A DNA stretch of 64,000 nucleotides. Source: Lachnospiraceae bacterium (GTDB taxonomy: Bacteria; Bacillota; Clostridia; Lachnospirales; Lachnospiraceae). Positions 53,713 through 62,258 of this stretch are shown here, piece by piece. Each line of letters begins with the position of its first letter. The stretch's first letter is position 1. Under the pieces are notes generated by a model that saw nothing but the letters and a program-made list of their open reading frames with translations, was not told the DNA's origin and made no database searches. The position numbers and the translations under genes are program-made. The DNA is taken from positions 56,886 to 120,885 of the forward strand of contig JAQYAY010000023.1 of assembly GCA_029338735.1 (NCBI GenBank), in the 5' to 3' direction.

Positions 53713-56106
53713 TTGGAGAAGACAGAGTATAAGATCAGGATGGACCAGATGGAGAATCTGGTACGTCAGGGAGATCTGAAGGGAGCAGTAGATGCCATTT
53801 CAGACCTCAATTATCGTAAGATAAGAAATATAAATGTTCTCCTGCGTGCGAGTGATGTATGTGATATGGCCGGTGAGCCGGAAAAGGCCAGAGAGATCCT
53901 TGAGATCGCTCATGAGAAGTCGCCAATGGCAAGGATGACCATATACAAGCTTGCACTACTGTCTGTAAAGCTCGGGGAGTTTGAAGAGGCGGAGACATAT
54001 TATCATGAATTCGTAGATTTAGCACCGCATGACGGGCTTCGTTTTATCATCCAGTATACAATCAGGAAGGCACAGGGAGCAGATACAGCAGAGCTCATCG
54101 GTATCCTTGAGGAGCTGTGCAGAGAGGATTTCATAGACAAGTGGGCATTTGAGCTAGCCTGCCTGTACAGGACTCATGGCGATGAGAAGAAGTGCGTGGA
54201 TGTATGTGATCAGATAGCACTGTGGTTCGGTGACGGACCGTATGTGGAGAAGGCACTTGAGATGAAGATGCTCTACAAGCCTCTCACCAAAGAGCAGGAA
54301 GAGCAGTACAGGAAGCTCACCAGTGCCGAATCATCTGATCAGAATAAAAAGGACAAGTCTGATACAATCACAATTCCGAAGATAGAGGAGACACCTGACA
54401 AGTTTGATACAGTCAATCTCCAGGCGGAGATCAGGAAGAATATTGAAGAGATAATGCTCGCTACTGAAAAGGGCGAGGTCTCTGCCAATATGGACAATAT
54501 CAAAGATCTCGTAGGTGATATCCCGTATGTCACGGCAGAGAGCGCTCTTGACAAGCACAAGAAGCAGCCAGAGCCTGAGCAGGAAGAGTCGAAGACTCCG
54601 ATAGAAGATGCATATCAGCAGTATCTCGCTGAGGAATATGACGGGCAGATGGCCCTGAATCTGACAGCACATGCAGATGATGACCAGATTGAGGGACAGC
54701 TCACGATTGATGACGTTCTGGAGGACTGGGGCAGGAAGCAGAGAGCCATGGAAGCGGCTCTGAACGAGGCCAGGAGGAAAGAACTCGACAAGGCCAAGGA
54801 GCTGGCACTTCGTGAAGCCAATCAGATCATGGACAGGCTTGTCGATATCTCTCCACAGCTTGAGGCAGGCGTTGCCCCAGAAGAGATCCTGAAGAAGGAA
54901 TATCTCAAGGAAGACAAAAAAGAACCTGAAGAGATCATGGCCGGAGTCAATGATATGCTCCAGCATGATATAGATACGATGTCGTATGAACCGGCAGAGA
55001 AGCCTGTGGAGCCTGAGCAGAAGGCTGAGGAAGAACAAGAAGAAAAGCAGCCAGAAAAGCCAGAGGAGCCAGCAGAAGAAAAGAAAGAGGAACCGGAAAA
55101 GAAGGAAGAACCGGAAAAGCTACAGGAGCCTGAAGAGAAGCAGGAACCAGAAGAACAGCCTGCTGATAAGGCAGAAGAAAAAGACAAGCCAGAGAAGGAA
55201 GATAAGCCTGAGGAAAAGGATGACAGCACTAAGAATCTGTCAGATCTGAAAGAAGATACTCAGGAAGTAAGGCATGGAATAGATATCTCCGGACTTGCAG
55301 ATGCTATCGAGAGCGCAGCACTTGATGATGAGAAGGTCGAGACAGACTTTACAGATGATGAGAAGGATGTCCTGACATATTTCACAGAAGTGCATGGCAT
55401 GAAGGAACAGCTGCTTCAGGCACTCAGAACCCTGAAGGTCAAGGAAGAGTCACATGGCAACATGAGAGCCGGCAACCTGACAATAGCCGGCGGCGATGGC
55501 TGTGGCAAGACAACGCTGGCCAGCCGTCTCGTACAGCTCACGCAGAAGGCAACAGGCGGACTGAAGGGTGAGGCAGGACGAATCACAGGAGCAAGTCTCA
55601 ATTCCAAGGACATGAACGCAATCATCTCGAAGGTCAGGGGCGGCAGCCTGATGATAGAGAGAGCCGGAGGGATGAATCACGATACGGCGGTGTCTCTTGC
55701 GCTGCTCATTGAGAATGACAAGAGCGGTACTCTTTTCATACTTGAAGACAGCAAGAAGAGCCTTGATATGCTCTCAGCAGGCACGCCGAAGCTGTGGAAA
55801 TATTTCACAAAGCATATAGAGATTCCTGAGATGACACTCGATGAGCTGGTGAATTTTGCAAAAGTATATGTGCTCGAATGTGGCTACTCAATGGAAGATA
55901 TGGGGATCCTTGCACTGTATGACAGGATCAGTATCATGCGCAGCGGGGATGAAAATGTAGGACTCAACGCCGTCAAGGAGGTTATAGACGACGCTATAGC
56001 AAGATATAAGAAACGCAGCAAGGGATTTTTTGGACGTCTGTCAGCGAGGTATACAGATGAGGATGGCAGACCGATGCTGCAGGAAAAGGATATCATAGAC
56101 TACTGA
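53713..56106 (+). CDS. TPR protein with acidic linker and degenerate CbxX/SpoVK-like AAA domain
   Basis: A 797-residue protein I cannot assign to a characterised family. Residues 1-200 are TPR-like helices (GEFEEAETYYHEFVDLAPHD). Residues 200-440 are charged and partly helical, and 440-530 are a Glu/Lys/Pro tract. Residues about 555-790 are an AAA-type domain: Walker A GGDGCGKTT at 593, a Walker B-like LMIERAGG at 646 in which the usual Asp-Glu is Glu-Arg, LFILEDSKKSLDMLSAG, and a lid resembling CbxX/SpoVK (IPEMTLDELVNFAKVYVLEC). Nucleotide binding is plausible but hydrolysis looks impaired. The start is TTG with TGAGGT upstream. It is 17 bases before glgB and so is probably co-transcribed with it. 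Confidence 0.75.
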   Translation: MEKTEYKIRMDQMENLVRQGDLKGAVDAISDLNYRKIRNINVLLRASDVCDMAGEPEKAREILEIAHEKSPMARMTIYKLALLSVKLGEFEEAETYYHEFVDLAPHDGLRFIIQYTIRKAQGADTAELIGILEELCREDFIDKWAFELACLYRTHGDEKKCVDVCDQIALWFGDGPYVEKALEMKMLYKPLTKEQEEQYRKLTSAESSDQNKKDKSDTITIPKIEETPDKFDTVNLQAEIRKNIEEIMLATEKGEVSANMDNIKDLVGDIPYVTAESALDKHKKQPEPEQEESKTPIEDAYQQYLAEEYDGQMALNLTAHADDDQIEGQLTIDDVLEDWGRKQRAMEAALNEARRKELDKAKELALREANQIMDRLVDISPQLEAGVAPEEILKKEYLKEDKKEPEEIMAGVNDMLQHDIDTMSYEPAEKPVEPEQKAEEEQEEKQPEKPEEPAEEKKEEPEKKEEPEKLQEPEEKQEPEEQPADKAEEKDKPEKEDKPEEKDDSTKNLSDLKEDTQEVRHGIDISGLADAIESAALDDEKVETDFTDDEKDVLTYFTEVHGMKEQLLQALRTLKVKEESHGNMRAGNLTIAGGDGCGKTTLASRLVQLTQKATGGLKGEAGRITGASLNSKDMNAIISKVRGGSLMIERAGGMNHDTAVSLALLIENDKSGTLFILEDSKKSLDMLSAGTPKLWKYFTKHIEIPEMTLDELVNFAKVYVLECGYSMEDMGILALYDRISIMRSGDENVGLNAVKEVIDDAIARYKKRSKGFFGRLSARYTDEDGRPMLQEKDIIDY

Positions 56107-56123
56107 CATAAGGAGGAAGGGAA

Positions 56124-58037
56124 ATGAGCCATTTTACAGAGTTGGATTCGTATCTATTCGGACAGGGAACACATTACGATATATTCAGGAAGCTCGGCTC
56201 ACATCCTGGGAAGCAGGATGGCAGGGAAGGCTATTTCTTTGATGTATGGGCACCACATGCCAGAGAGATCCATGTGATCGGTGAGTTCAATGGGTGGGAT
56301 GAATGGGCCGCACCTATGAAAAAGGTGTCATCAGACGAAATAGGTGTCTGGGAATGCTTCGTTCCGGGTGCCAGAAAAGGACAGCTGTACAAGTATCTGA
56401 TCCTTGGCAGTGACGGTGAGAAGCATTACAAGGCAGATCCGTACGCAGTCTATGCCGAAGTCCGTCCTGGGACAGCATCGAGACTCTGGGATGTACAGGG
56501 ATTCACCTGGTCAGACAGCAGCTGGATGCACAGGAGAAAAGACGATACACCGTATTACGAGAAGCCACTCTCCATATATGAGGTTCATCCGGGCTCATGG
56601 ATGAGGCACCCGGGCACAGATGATGACGGATTCTATACATACAGGGAGCTGGCAGACAGGCTCGTGGAATATGTCGCAGATATGGGATATACCCACGTGG
56701 AGCTGATGGGAATCTCAGAGTATCCGTATGATGGCTCATGGGGATACCAGGTGACTGGATACTACGCACCGACCAGCAGGTACGGGACGCCGCAGGACTT
56801 CATGTATCTCGTGAATGCTTTTCACAGGAATAATATAGGCGTGATCCTCGACTGGGTTCCTGCACATTTCCCTAAGGATGAGCATGGACTCGCAGATTTC
56901 GATGGAGAGCCTCTTTATGAGTATGCAGATCCGAGAAAGGGAGAGCACCCGGACTGGGGGACGAAGATTTTTGACTATGGCAGAACAGAGGTCAAGAATT
57001 TCCTCATAGGATCGGCAATCAACTGGGCAGAGACATACCATGTGGACGGACTCAGGGTAGATGCAGTGGCATCAATGCTCTATCTCGATTATGGCAAGGA
57101 AGCAGGCCAGTGGGTTCCGAACAAATATGGCGGCAATGAGAATCTTGAGGCGATAGCATTTTTCAAGCATATCAATTCGCTCATGACCGGCAGATACAAG
57201 GGCTTTGTGATGATCGCCGAAGAGTCGACAGCCTGGCCGAAGGTGACCACAGATGTGGATCATGACGGACTCGGATTTTCATACAAGTGGAATATGGGCT
57301 GGATGCATGATTTCCTCGATTATATGCAGCTCGATCCCTTCTTCCGCAAGGACAATCACAACAAGATGACATTTGCGATGAGCTACAATGAGTATGAGAA
57401 GTACATACTCGTCATCTCTCATGATGAGGTAGTTCATCTGAAGCATTCAATGATAGAAAAGATGCCTGGCGATGAAGAAGAGAAGTTCAAGAATCTCAAA
57501 GCCGGGTATGCGTTCATGATGTGCCATCCGGGCAAGAAGCTTCTGTTCATGGGACAGGAATTCGCCCAGACACATGAGTGGGATGAGAAGACAGAGCTGT
57601 CATGGTTCGAGCTCGAGAACCCGCTCCACAAGGGCATCCAGAACTGGGTGAAGGAACTGCTTCATACATACAGGAAGTATCCGTCACTCTGGGAGCAGGA
57701 TATCAACTGGAATGGTTTCGAGTGGATCAATGCAAATGATAATTACAGGAGCATTTTCAGCTTTGTCCGTAAGAGCAAGGATGGAAAGAATAATATACTT
57801 TTCGTAGTTAATATGACACCGGTTGACTACTCTGATTACAGAGTAGGTGTAGTATCGAAGAATAAGCACACGCTTATCCTTGATAGCGAACAGCCGGAGT
57901 TCTACGGAAAGGACAAGGCAAAGACAAGAAAAAAGAAGACCTTCATGCCGGAGGCAAGGCCATGCGATAACAGGGATTATTCAATCAGTTATCCGCTGCC
58001 GGGCTTCGGAGCAGCACTCTTCACATTTGACTATTAA
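56124..58037 (+). CDS. glgB: 1,4-alpha-glucan branching enzyme
   Basis: A 637-residue GH13 branching enzyme that makes alpha-1,6 branches in glycogen. The N-terminal CBM48 domain (FDVWAPHAREIHVIGEFNGW) is followed by the barrel with VILDWVPAHFPKDEHGL, the nucleophile Asp313 in GLRVDAVASMLYLDYG, the acid Glu366 in MIAEESTAW and the histidine region VISHDEVVH. The ATG has AAGGAGGAAGGG upstream. No other glg gene is beside it, so glycogen synthase and ADP-glucose genes must be elsewhere; the GH13 enzyme and phosphohexomutase in this window may share the pathway. Confidence 0.97.
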   Translation: MSHFTELDSYLFGQGTHYDIFRKLGSHPGKQDGREGYFFDVWAPHAREIHVIGEFNGWDEWAAPMKKVSSDEIGVWECFVPGARKGQLYKYLILGSDGEKHYKADPYAVYAEVRPGTASRLWDVQGFTWSDSSWMHRRKDDTPYYEKPLSIYEVHPGSWMRHPGTDDDGFYTYRELADRLVEYVADMGYTHVELMGISEYPYDGSWGYQVTGYYAPTSRYGTPQDFMYLVNAFHRNNIGVILDWVPAHFPKDEHGLADFDGEPLYEYADPRKGEHPDWGTKIFDYGRTEVKNFLIGSAINWAETYHVDGLRVDAVASMLYLDYGKEAGQWVPNKYGGNENLEAIAFFKHINSLMTGRYKGFVMIAEESTAWPKVTTDVDHDGLGFSYKWNMGWMHDFLDYMQLDPFFRKDNHNKMTFAMSYNEYEKYILVISHDEVVHLKHSMIEKMPGDEEEKFKNLKAGYAFMMCHPGKKLLFMGQEFAQTHEWDEKTELSWFELENPLHKGIQNWVKELLHTYRKYPSLWEQDINWNGFEWINANDNYRSIFSFVRKSKDGKNNILFVVNMTPVDYSDYRVGVVSKNKHTLILDSEQPEFYGKDKAKTRKKKTFMPEARPCDNRDYSISYPLPGFGAALFTFDY

Positions 58038-58039
58038 GG

Positions 58040-59158
58040 ATGAAAAATTTTAGCAGGCGGACGATAATAACCATTGCCGTTGCGATAGCACTGGTAGTGG
58101 TTATCATCATTGCGGCAGTGTGGAACAGCACAAGGAGCTATGACACATACGATATAGATAAAAAGTTCAGCATAGATGGTACTAAGACACTGAATTTCCT
58201 TCCGTTTGCGGGAGGACTGCTGTCGTATTCAAGGGATGGAGCCCAGTATTATGATTCGTCGGGGCTCACTGTCTGGAATGAATCATACAATATGCAGTCT
58301 CCAGTCGTGAAGACAGATGGCAAGAGGCTAATCGTCTATGACAGGGATGGCAGTTCAGTGGTTGTGATGTCCGAGACCAAAGAGCTGTCGGTGATATCTA
58401 CAAACCACACGATTGTCATGGCTTCGGTAGCTTCTGATGGCACTGTTGCAGTGCTCACGCAGGAGGGTGATACAGGGTATATCAATCTCTTTAGTGATGA
58501 CGGCACTTCGCTTGCGGGAGGACAGGTTCATCTGTCACAGACTGGATATCCGATGTCACTGGCACTGTCAGATGACGGCAGCAGGCTCATCGTATCATTT
58601 GCATATACTGATTCGACAAAGCTTGCGACCAGGATCAATATATATGATTTCACGTCTGCTGGTGACAGGAAGAAGGACAATATCATAGCGGATTTTGAGT
58701 ACAGGGATACGATATGTCCGCAGGTGGAATTCTTCTCTGATGGCAGAGCCTATGCATTTACTGACAGCGGAGTCAGGATTTTTTCATCGGGGAAATCGGC
58801 CAAGGAAGATGCAAAGGTCAGCGTGAAGTATGATATCGACTCTGTAATAAGTGGAGACAGCGGATTTGCACTGATTCACAGGGACAGCAGCAACAGGAAG
58901 ATACTTACAGTATATTCTGAGGATGGAAAGAAAAATTTTTCAATGAAGCTGCACAAGTCGTATGAGAAGTGCAGCATTCTTGAAAATGACCAGATACTCG
59001 TGAAGAGCGGCAAGCTGATAGAGATATTCGGGAAGAATGGTCATAAGAGATTTTCATACAGATTCCCGGATGATGTAGTGGCATTTGTTCCGGCTGAGGA
59101 GCAGCGTGAGTTCTTCCTGGTACAGAGGGATTCGACCGGGATTATAAGGATAGGCTAA
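58040..59158 (+). CDS. DUF5711-type membrane-anchored beta-propeller-like protein
   Basis: A 372-residue protein with one N-terminal membrane helix (IITIAVAIALVVVIIIAAVW) after a short basic stretch. The rest is extracytoplasmic and made of repeated beta-strand units such as GKRLIVYDRDGSSVVVMSET and DDGSRLIVSFAYTDSTKLAT, which suggest a propeller. The family (DUF5711) is common in Lachnospiraceae-like bacteria and has no known role. It starts two bases after glgB and is followed by cvpA, a pairing that suggests an envelope function rather than glycogen metabolism. No catalytic motif was found. Confidence 0.72.
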   Translation: MKNFSRRTIITIAVAIALVVVIIIAAVWNSTRSYDTYDIDKKFSIDGTKTLNFLPFAGGLLSYSRDGAQYYDSSGLTVWNESYNMQSPVVKTDGKRLIVYDRDGSSVVVMSETKELSVISTNHTIVMASVASDGTVAVLTQEGDTGYINLFSDDGTSLAGGQVHLSQTGYPMSLALSDDGSRLIVSFAYTDSTKLATRINIYDFTSAGDRKKDNIIADFEYRDTICPQVEFFSDGRAYAFTDSGVRIFSSGKSAKEDAKVSVKYDIDSVISGDSGFALIHRDSSNRKILTVYSEDGKKNFSMKLHKSYEKCSILENDQILVKSGKLIEIFGKNGHKRFSYRFPDDVVAFVPAEEQREFFLVQRDSTGIIRIG

Positions 59159-59177
59159 GAGGCAAAGAGGAAACATT

Positions 59178-60026
59178 TTGAATTACTTACTGATCATAAC
59201 GCTAGTCCTGCTATTTGTGGGATTCGTCATAGGATGGGCGAAGGGGCTCATCGGAATACTGACAGGAATTCTGTCCTGGGTCATCATACTTGGTGTCATG
59301 TATGTGGCGACACCGGCGATAGAGAGGGCATACAGCAAGGGACCTGTCTATGAAAAAATGTACAATACGGTTTCGGATCACGTATCAAATGGCCTCGTCA
59401 CAAAAGAAAACAAGGCAATTGATGAGTTGAACGAATCAATCGAAGCTGCAAATGACAGCGATTCGACGGACACTACGACGGAGACTGCATCAGATGGCAA
59501 TCAGAAGGCAGATATCAATCTGAGTGATTCTGAGAGCATGAAGGATTTCCTGTCGGGGATCAGCATTTCACTGCCGTCTGCGGTGACTCGCATAGTGGCT
59601 CAGGCAGTAGACGGTGCGACAAATGCCGCAGCCAGACTCGTGAGCAATATCACAGCCGATTCACAGGACAAGATCACATCTGCAAATGATACAATAGTGA
59701 ATACAGTTTCCACACCTATAGCAACTCTTATGGTGAGAGGCCTGGCATTGCTGACATCATTCCTGCTGGCTGTGATCATCACAAGGATAATAGCCCTTAT
59801 AGGACAGGCACTCGGAAATACGCCTGTGATAGGCGGGATCTCAAGGTTCTTCGGAGGTATCTGGGGGATCATTGTAGTGCTCGTGCTGGTCTGGCTGTTT
59901 ATGGATTTAGTGACATGTTTTTCTATCACGCCGAACGGACAGAAGCTGATGTCACAGATCAACAGCAGCAGTTTCCTTGATACACTTTATATCAACAATC
60001 CACTGACATTTTTCATTACAAAATAA
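59178..60026 (+). CDS. CvpA family membrane protein
   Basis: A 282-residue membrane protein. The N-terminal helices (ITLVLLFVGFVIGWAKGLIG followed by LTGILSWVIILGVMYVATPA) and the later helices around LALLTSFLLAVIITRIIALI fit the CvpA/colicin V production fold. Between them is an extracytoplasmic insertion of about 100 polar residues (DSDSTDTTTETASDGNQKAD), larger than in E. coli CvpA. CvpA-type proteins affect envelope integrity and secretion; the exact role is unclear. The start is TTG (position 59178) with AAGAGGAAA upstream. Confidence 0.83.
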   Translation: MNYLLIITLVLLFVGFVIGWAKGLIGILTGILSWVIILGVMYVATPAIERAYSKGPVYEKMYNTVSDHVSNGLVTKENKAIDELNESIEAANDSDSTDTTTETASDGNQKADINLSDSESMKDFLSGISISLPSAVTRIVAQAVDGATNAAARLVSNITADSQDKITSANDTIVNTVSTPIATLMVRGLALLTSFLLAVIITRIIALIGQALGNTPVIGGISRFFGGIWGIIVVLVLVWLFMDLVTCFSITPNGQKLMSQINSSSFLDTLYINNPLTFFITK

Positions 60027-60038
60027 AAGGAGGATAAA

Positions 60039-61109
60039 GTGGGACAGATAATAGGCAAGACAGATAAAGGGGAAGATATCGTGGCTTATGAGATCTCAGG
60101 CGGGATTCTCAAGGCAAAGATCATGAATTTCGGAGCCAATCTTATGGAGCTTCATGTGAAGATGGCAGACGGCTCTGATCGTGATGTGGTTCTGGGATAT
60201 AATAATATAGAGGATTATTTCGATAATGATCCGAACTACGGATGCACTGTAGCCAGATGCGCCAACAGAATAGGCGGAGCTGAATTTACCATTGATGGAG
60301 AAAAGTACACTCTCGAGAAAAATGATAATGGAAAAAATAATCTCCACAGCGGAAAGACATCACTTCAGCGAAGGCTCTGGAAGACTGTAGATGAAGCAGC
60401 AGATCATGTATCTTTTACCTATCACAGTCCTGACGGTGATCTGGGCTTTCCGGGGAATCTGGATATCACAGTTACCTATACGATAAAGGATAATGCAGTG
60501 ATCATTGATTACAAGGGCATTTCAGACAAGAAGACTATTCTCAACCCGACTAACCATTCATATTTCAACCTGAAGGGCGAAGGCAATGGAGATATTCTTG
60601 ACACACAGGTGCAGATCAATGCTGATGAATTCACACATTCAGATGCAGAATCAATACCCGACGGACAGCTCATTGATGTCACAGGCACACCAATGGACTT
60701 CAGGACATATCATTCAGTTGGAGAACGTGTAGATGCTGATTATGAAGCACTGAATCAGGCCGGAGGCTATGATCACAATTACGTTCTGAAGAAGACTGAT
60801 GAATTCAGGGCACCTGAGTTCGATCACGATGATAAAAAGGAATACGAGGCAGCGAAGTTCAAAGCAGCTGATGATTCTATAGAGGTATCAGTGTATACTG
60901 ATCTGCCGGGACTCCAGTTCTATTCAGGCAATTATATCAGTGGGCACGATCTCGGAAAATGTGGTAAAATGTATCCAAGACGTGGAGGAGTGGCTTTTGA
61001 GACACAGTTTTTCCCGAATGCCATCAATGTTCCGACGTTTGATCAGCCAGTAATAGAGGCGGGGAAGACGTTTGCCACACGTACAGTATACAAGTTTTCA
61101 GCTAAGTGA
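60039..61109 (+). CDS. galM: Aldose 1-epimerase (galactose mutarotase)
   Basis: A 356-residue mutarotase interconverting the alpha and beta anomers of galactose or glucose. Family motifs include GCTVARCANRIGGAEF, the substrate loop NNLHSGKTSLQRRLW, the catalytic-histidine region TNHSYFNLKGEGNGDI and the glutamate near the end in GGVAFETQFFPNAINVP. The start is GTG, fixed by AAAGGAGG. It has no signal peptide and so is cytoplasmic. It lies 13 bases before rpiB and shares a carbohydrate-metabolism context with glgB. Confidence 0.95.
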   Translation: MGQIIGKTDKGEDIVAYEISGGILKAKIMNFGANLMELHVKMADGSDRDVVLGYNNIEDYFDNDPNYGCTVARCANRIGGAEFTIDGEKYTLEKNDNGKNNLHSGKTSLQRRLWKTVDEAADHVSFTYHSPDGDLGFPGNLDITVTYTIKDNAVIIDYKGISDKKTILNPTNHSYFNLKGEGNGDILDTQVQINADEFTHSDAESIPDGQLIDVTGTPMDFRTYHSVGERVDADYEALNQAGGYDHNYVLKKTDEFRAPEFDHDDKKEYEAAKFKAADDSIEVSVYTDLPGLQFYSGNYISGHDLGKCGKMYPRRGGVAFETQFFPNAINVPTFDQPVIEAGKTFATRTVYKFSAK

Positions 61110-61122
61110 AGAAGGGAGCAAA

Positions 61123-61572
61123 ATGACTATTCTAATCGGAAACGACCATGCAGGTACTGAGCTCAAGAATGAGATAATGAAATATCTCACAGATAAGGGA
61201 TACGAGGTAGAAAACTTTGGCACAGATACCAAAGACAGGGTCGACTATCCGAAGATCGGACAGAAGGTAGCAGAAGCACTAGCAGCAGGAGAAGGAGATC
61301 TCGCAATTCTGATCTGCGGTACAGGAATCGGAATCACACTGGCAGCCAACAAGGTGCCTGGAATAAGGGCGACAGCCTGCTTTGATACGACGACAGCACA
61401 TCTCGTAAGAGAGCACAATCATGCAAATATCCTTGGCCTCGGAGCCAGAATAGTCGGTGTAGAACTCGCCAAAGATATAGTGGCATCTTTCCTGAATGCA
61501 AAGCCTGAGGGCGGAAGACATCAGGAGAGGGTTGATATGATCACAGAAATAGAAAAGAAGTACAACAAGTAA
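61123..61572 (+). CDS. rpiB: Ribose-5-phosphate isomerase B
   Basis: A 149-residue RpiB/LacA/LacB-fold isomerase converting ribose 5-phosphate and ribulose 5-phosphate. It has ILIGNDHAGTELKNEIMKYL, the active-site cysteine region LAILICGTGIGITLAANKV and TAHLVREHNHANILGLGARI. The chosen ATG follows GAAGGGAG; the longer track ORF starts inside galM. It shares one base with the next gene (TAATG). LacAB-type galactose-6-phosphate isomerase is less likely because only one subunit gene is present. Confidence 0.95.
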   Translation: MTILIGNDHAGTELKNEIMKYLTDKGYEVENFGTDTKDRVDYPKIGQKVAEALAAGEGDLAILICGTGIGITLAANKVPGIRATACFDTTTAHLVREHNHANILGLGARIVGVELAKDIVASFLNAKPEGGRHQERVDMITEIEKKYNK

Positions 61573-62075
61573 TGGGAGAAAGACTTACAAAGACTGACGT
61601 AAAGAAGATAGAAGAGGAACTCGAGAAGAGAAAGCAGGAGATGCGGCCTGAGCTCATCGAAGAAGTCAAGGAGACAAGAGCGATGGGCGATCTCTCGGAG
61701 AACTTCGAGTATCACGCAGCCAAGAGTGCCAAGAACCGTAATGAGAGCCGTATCAGATATCTCGAGAGGATGCTGGCCAATGCGACCATCGTATCTGAGG
61801 AGTCTGCAGACGGTGTAGTTGGCATGAACAATACAGTCACCATTTATGAGCCAGAGGATGACGAGACCGAGAAGGTCAAGATCACTACGAGTATCAGGAG
61901 CAATGCACTCGAGGGCAATGTCTCTATTGAGTCCCCGCTTGGCAAGGCCCTGATTGGGAAAAAGGTGGGAGACAGAGTCACAGTACAGGTAGATGAGAGC
62001 TATTCATATGAAGTAGTAATAAAGGATATCGACCAGAGTACTGATGGTGATGATGACCAGATAAGTTCGTATTAA
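61572..62075 (+). CDS. greA: GreA/GreB-type transcription elongation factor
   Basis: A 167-residue Gre factor with an N-terminal coiled coil (DVKKIEEELEKRKQEMRPEL, MGDLSENFEYHAAKSAKNRN) that enters the RNA polymerase secondary channel and a C-terminal FKBP-like domain (ESPLGKALIGKKVGDRVTVQ). The tip acidic residues (GDLSEN) needed for transcript cleavage are present. It rescues backtracked polymerase. Its ATG is inside the rpiB stop (TAATG). No T-tailed hairpin on its own strand is obvious beyond the palindrome that serves the tRNA on the other strand. Confidence 0.95.
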   Translation: MGERLTKTDVKKIEEELEKRKQEMRPELIEEVKETRAMGDLSENFEYHAAKSAKNRNESRIRYLERMLANATIVSEESADGVVGMNNTVTIYEPEDDETEKVKITTSIRSNALEGNVSIESPLGKALIGKKVGDRVTVQVDESYSYEVVIKDIDQSTDGDDDQISSY

Positions 62076-62096
62076 AAAACCACCCCAAGGGGTGGT
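62074..62096 (-). terminator. Terminator of the tRNA-Ser gene
   Basis: A perfect 8-base palindrome (ACCACCCC and GGGGTGGT) directly after the tRNA on the minus strand is followed by a run of T on that strand. Confidence 0.88.
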
Positions 62097-62102
62097 AAAT
62101 AG

Positions 62103-62192
62103 CGGAGACGAAGGGATTCGAACCCTTGTGCCGCGATTAGGCGACAAACGCATTTCGAGTGCGCCTCGTTATGACCGCTTCGATACGTCTCC
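62103..62192 (-). tRNA. tRNA-Ser (anticodon CGA)
   Basis: A 90-base class II tRNA. Acceptor arms GGAGACG and CGTCTCC pair with discriminator G. The anticodon stem GCGCA/TGCGT encloses loop CTCGAAA, giving anticodon CGA (reads UCG). A long variable arm and T-loop GGTTCGAATCC are present. The 3-prime CCA is not encoded. A promoter and a terminator flank it on the minus strand. Confidence 0.95.
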
Positions 62193-62205
62193 GAACGCAA
62201 CAGCT

Positions 62206-62234
62206 ATTTTACTACAAGAGCTAATTTTTGACAA
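62206..62234 (-). promoter_or_regulatory. Promoter of the tRNA-Ser gene
   Basis: On the minus strand TTGTCA, 17 bases and TAAAAT are followed by 13 bases to the mature tRNA end. Confidence 0.7.
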
Positions 62235-62258
62235 GAGCAAATTTCTACAGGAGGATAA

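Noticed and set aside
54331-55038. 235-residue minus-strand ORF opposite the acidic region of the TPR-AAA gene
   Set aside because: Leu/Phe-rich antisense translation of Glu/Lys codons; shadow.
62074-62096. Palindrome after greA as the greA terminator
   Set aside because: The T-run lies on the minus strand, so it fits the tRNA gene; on the plus strand no T-run follows.
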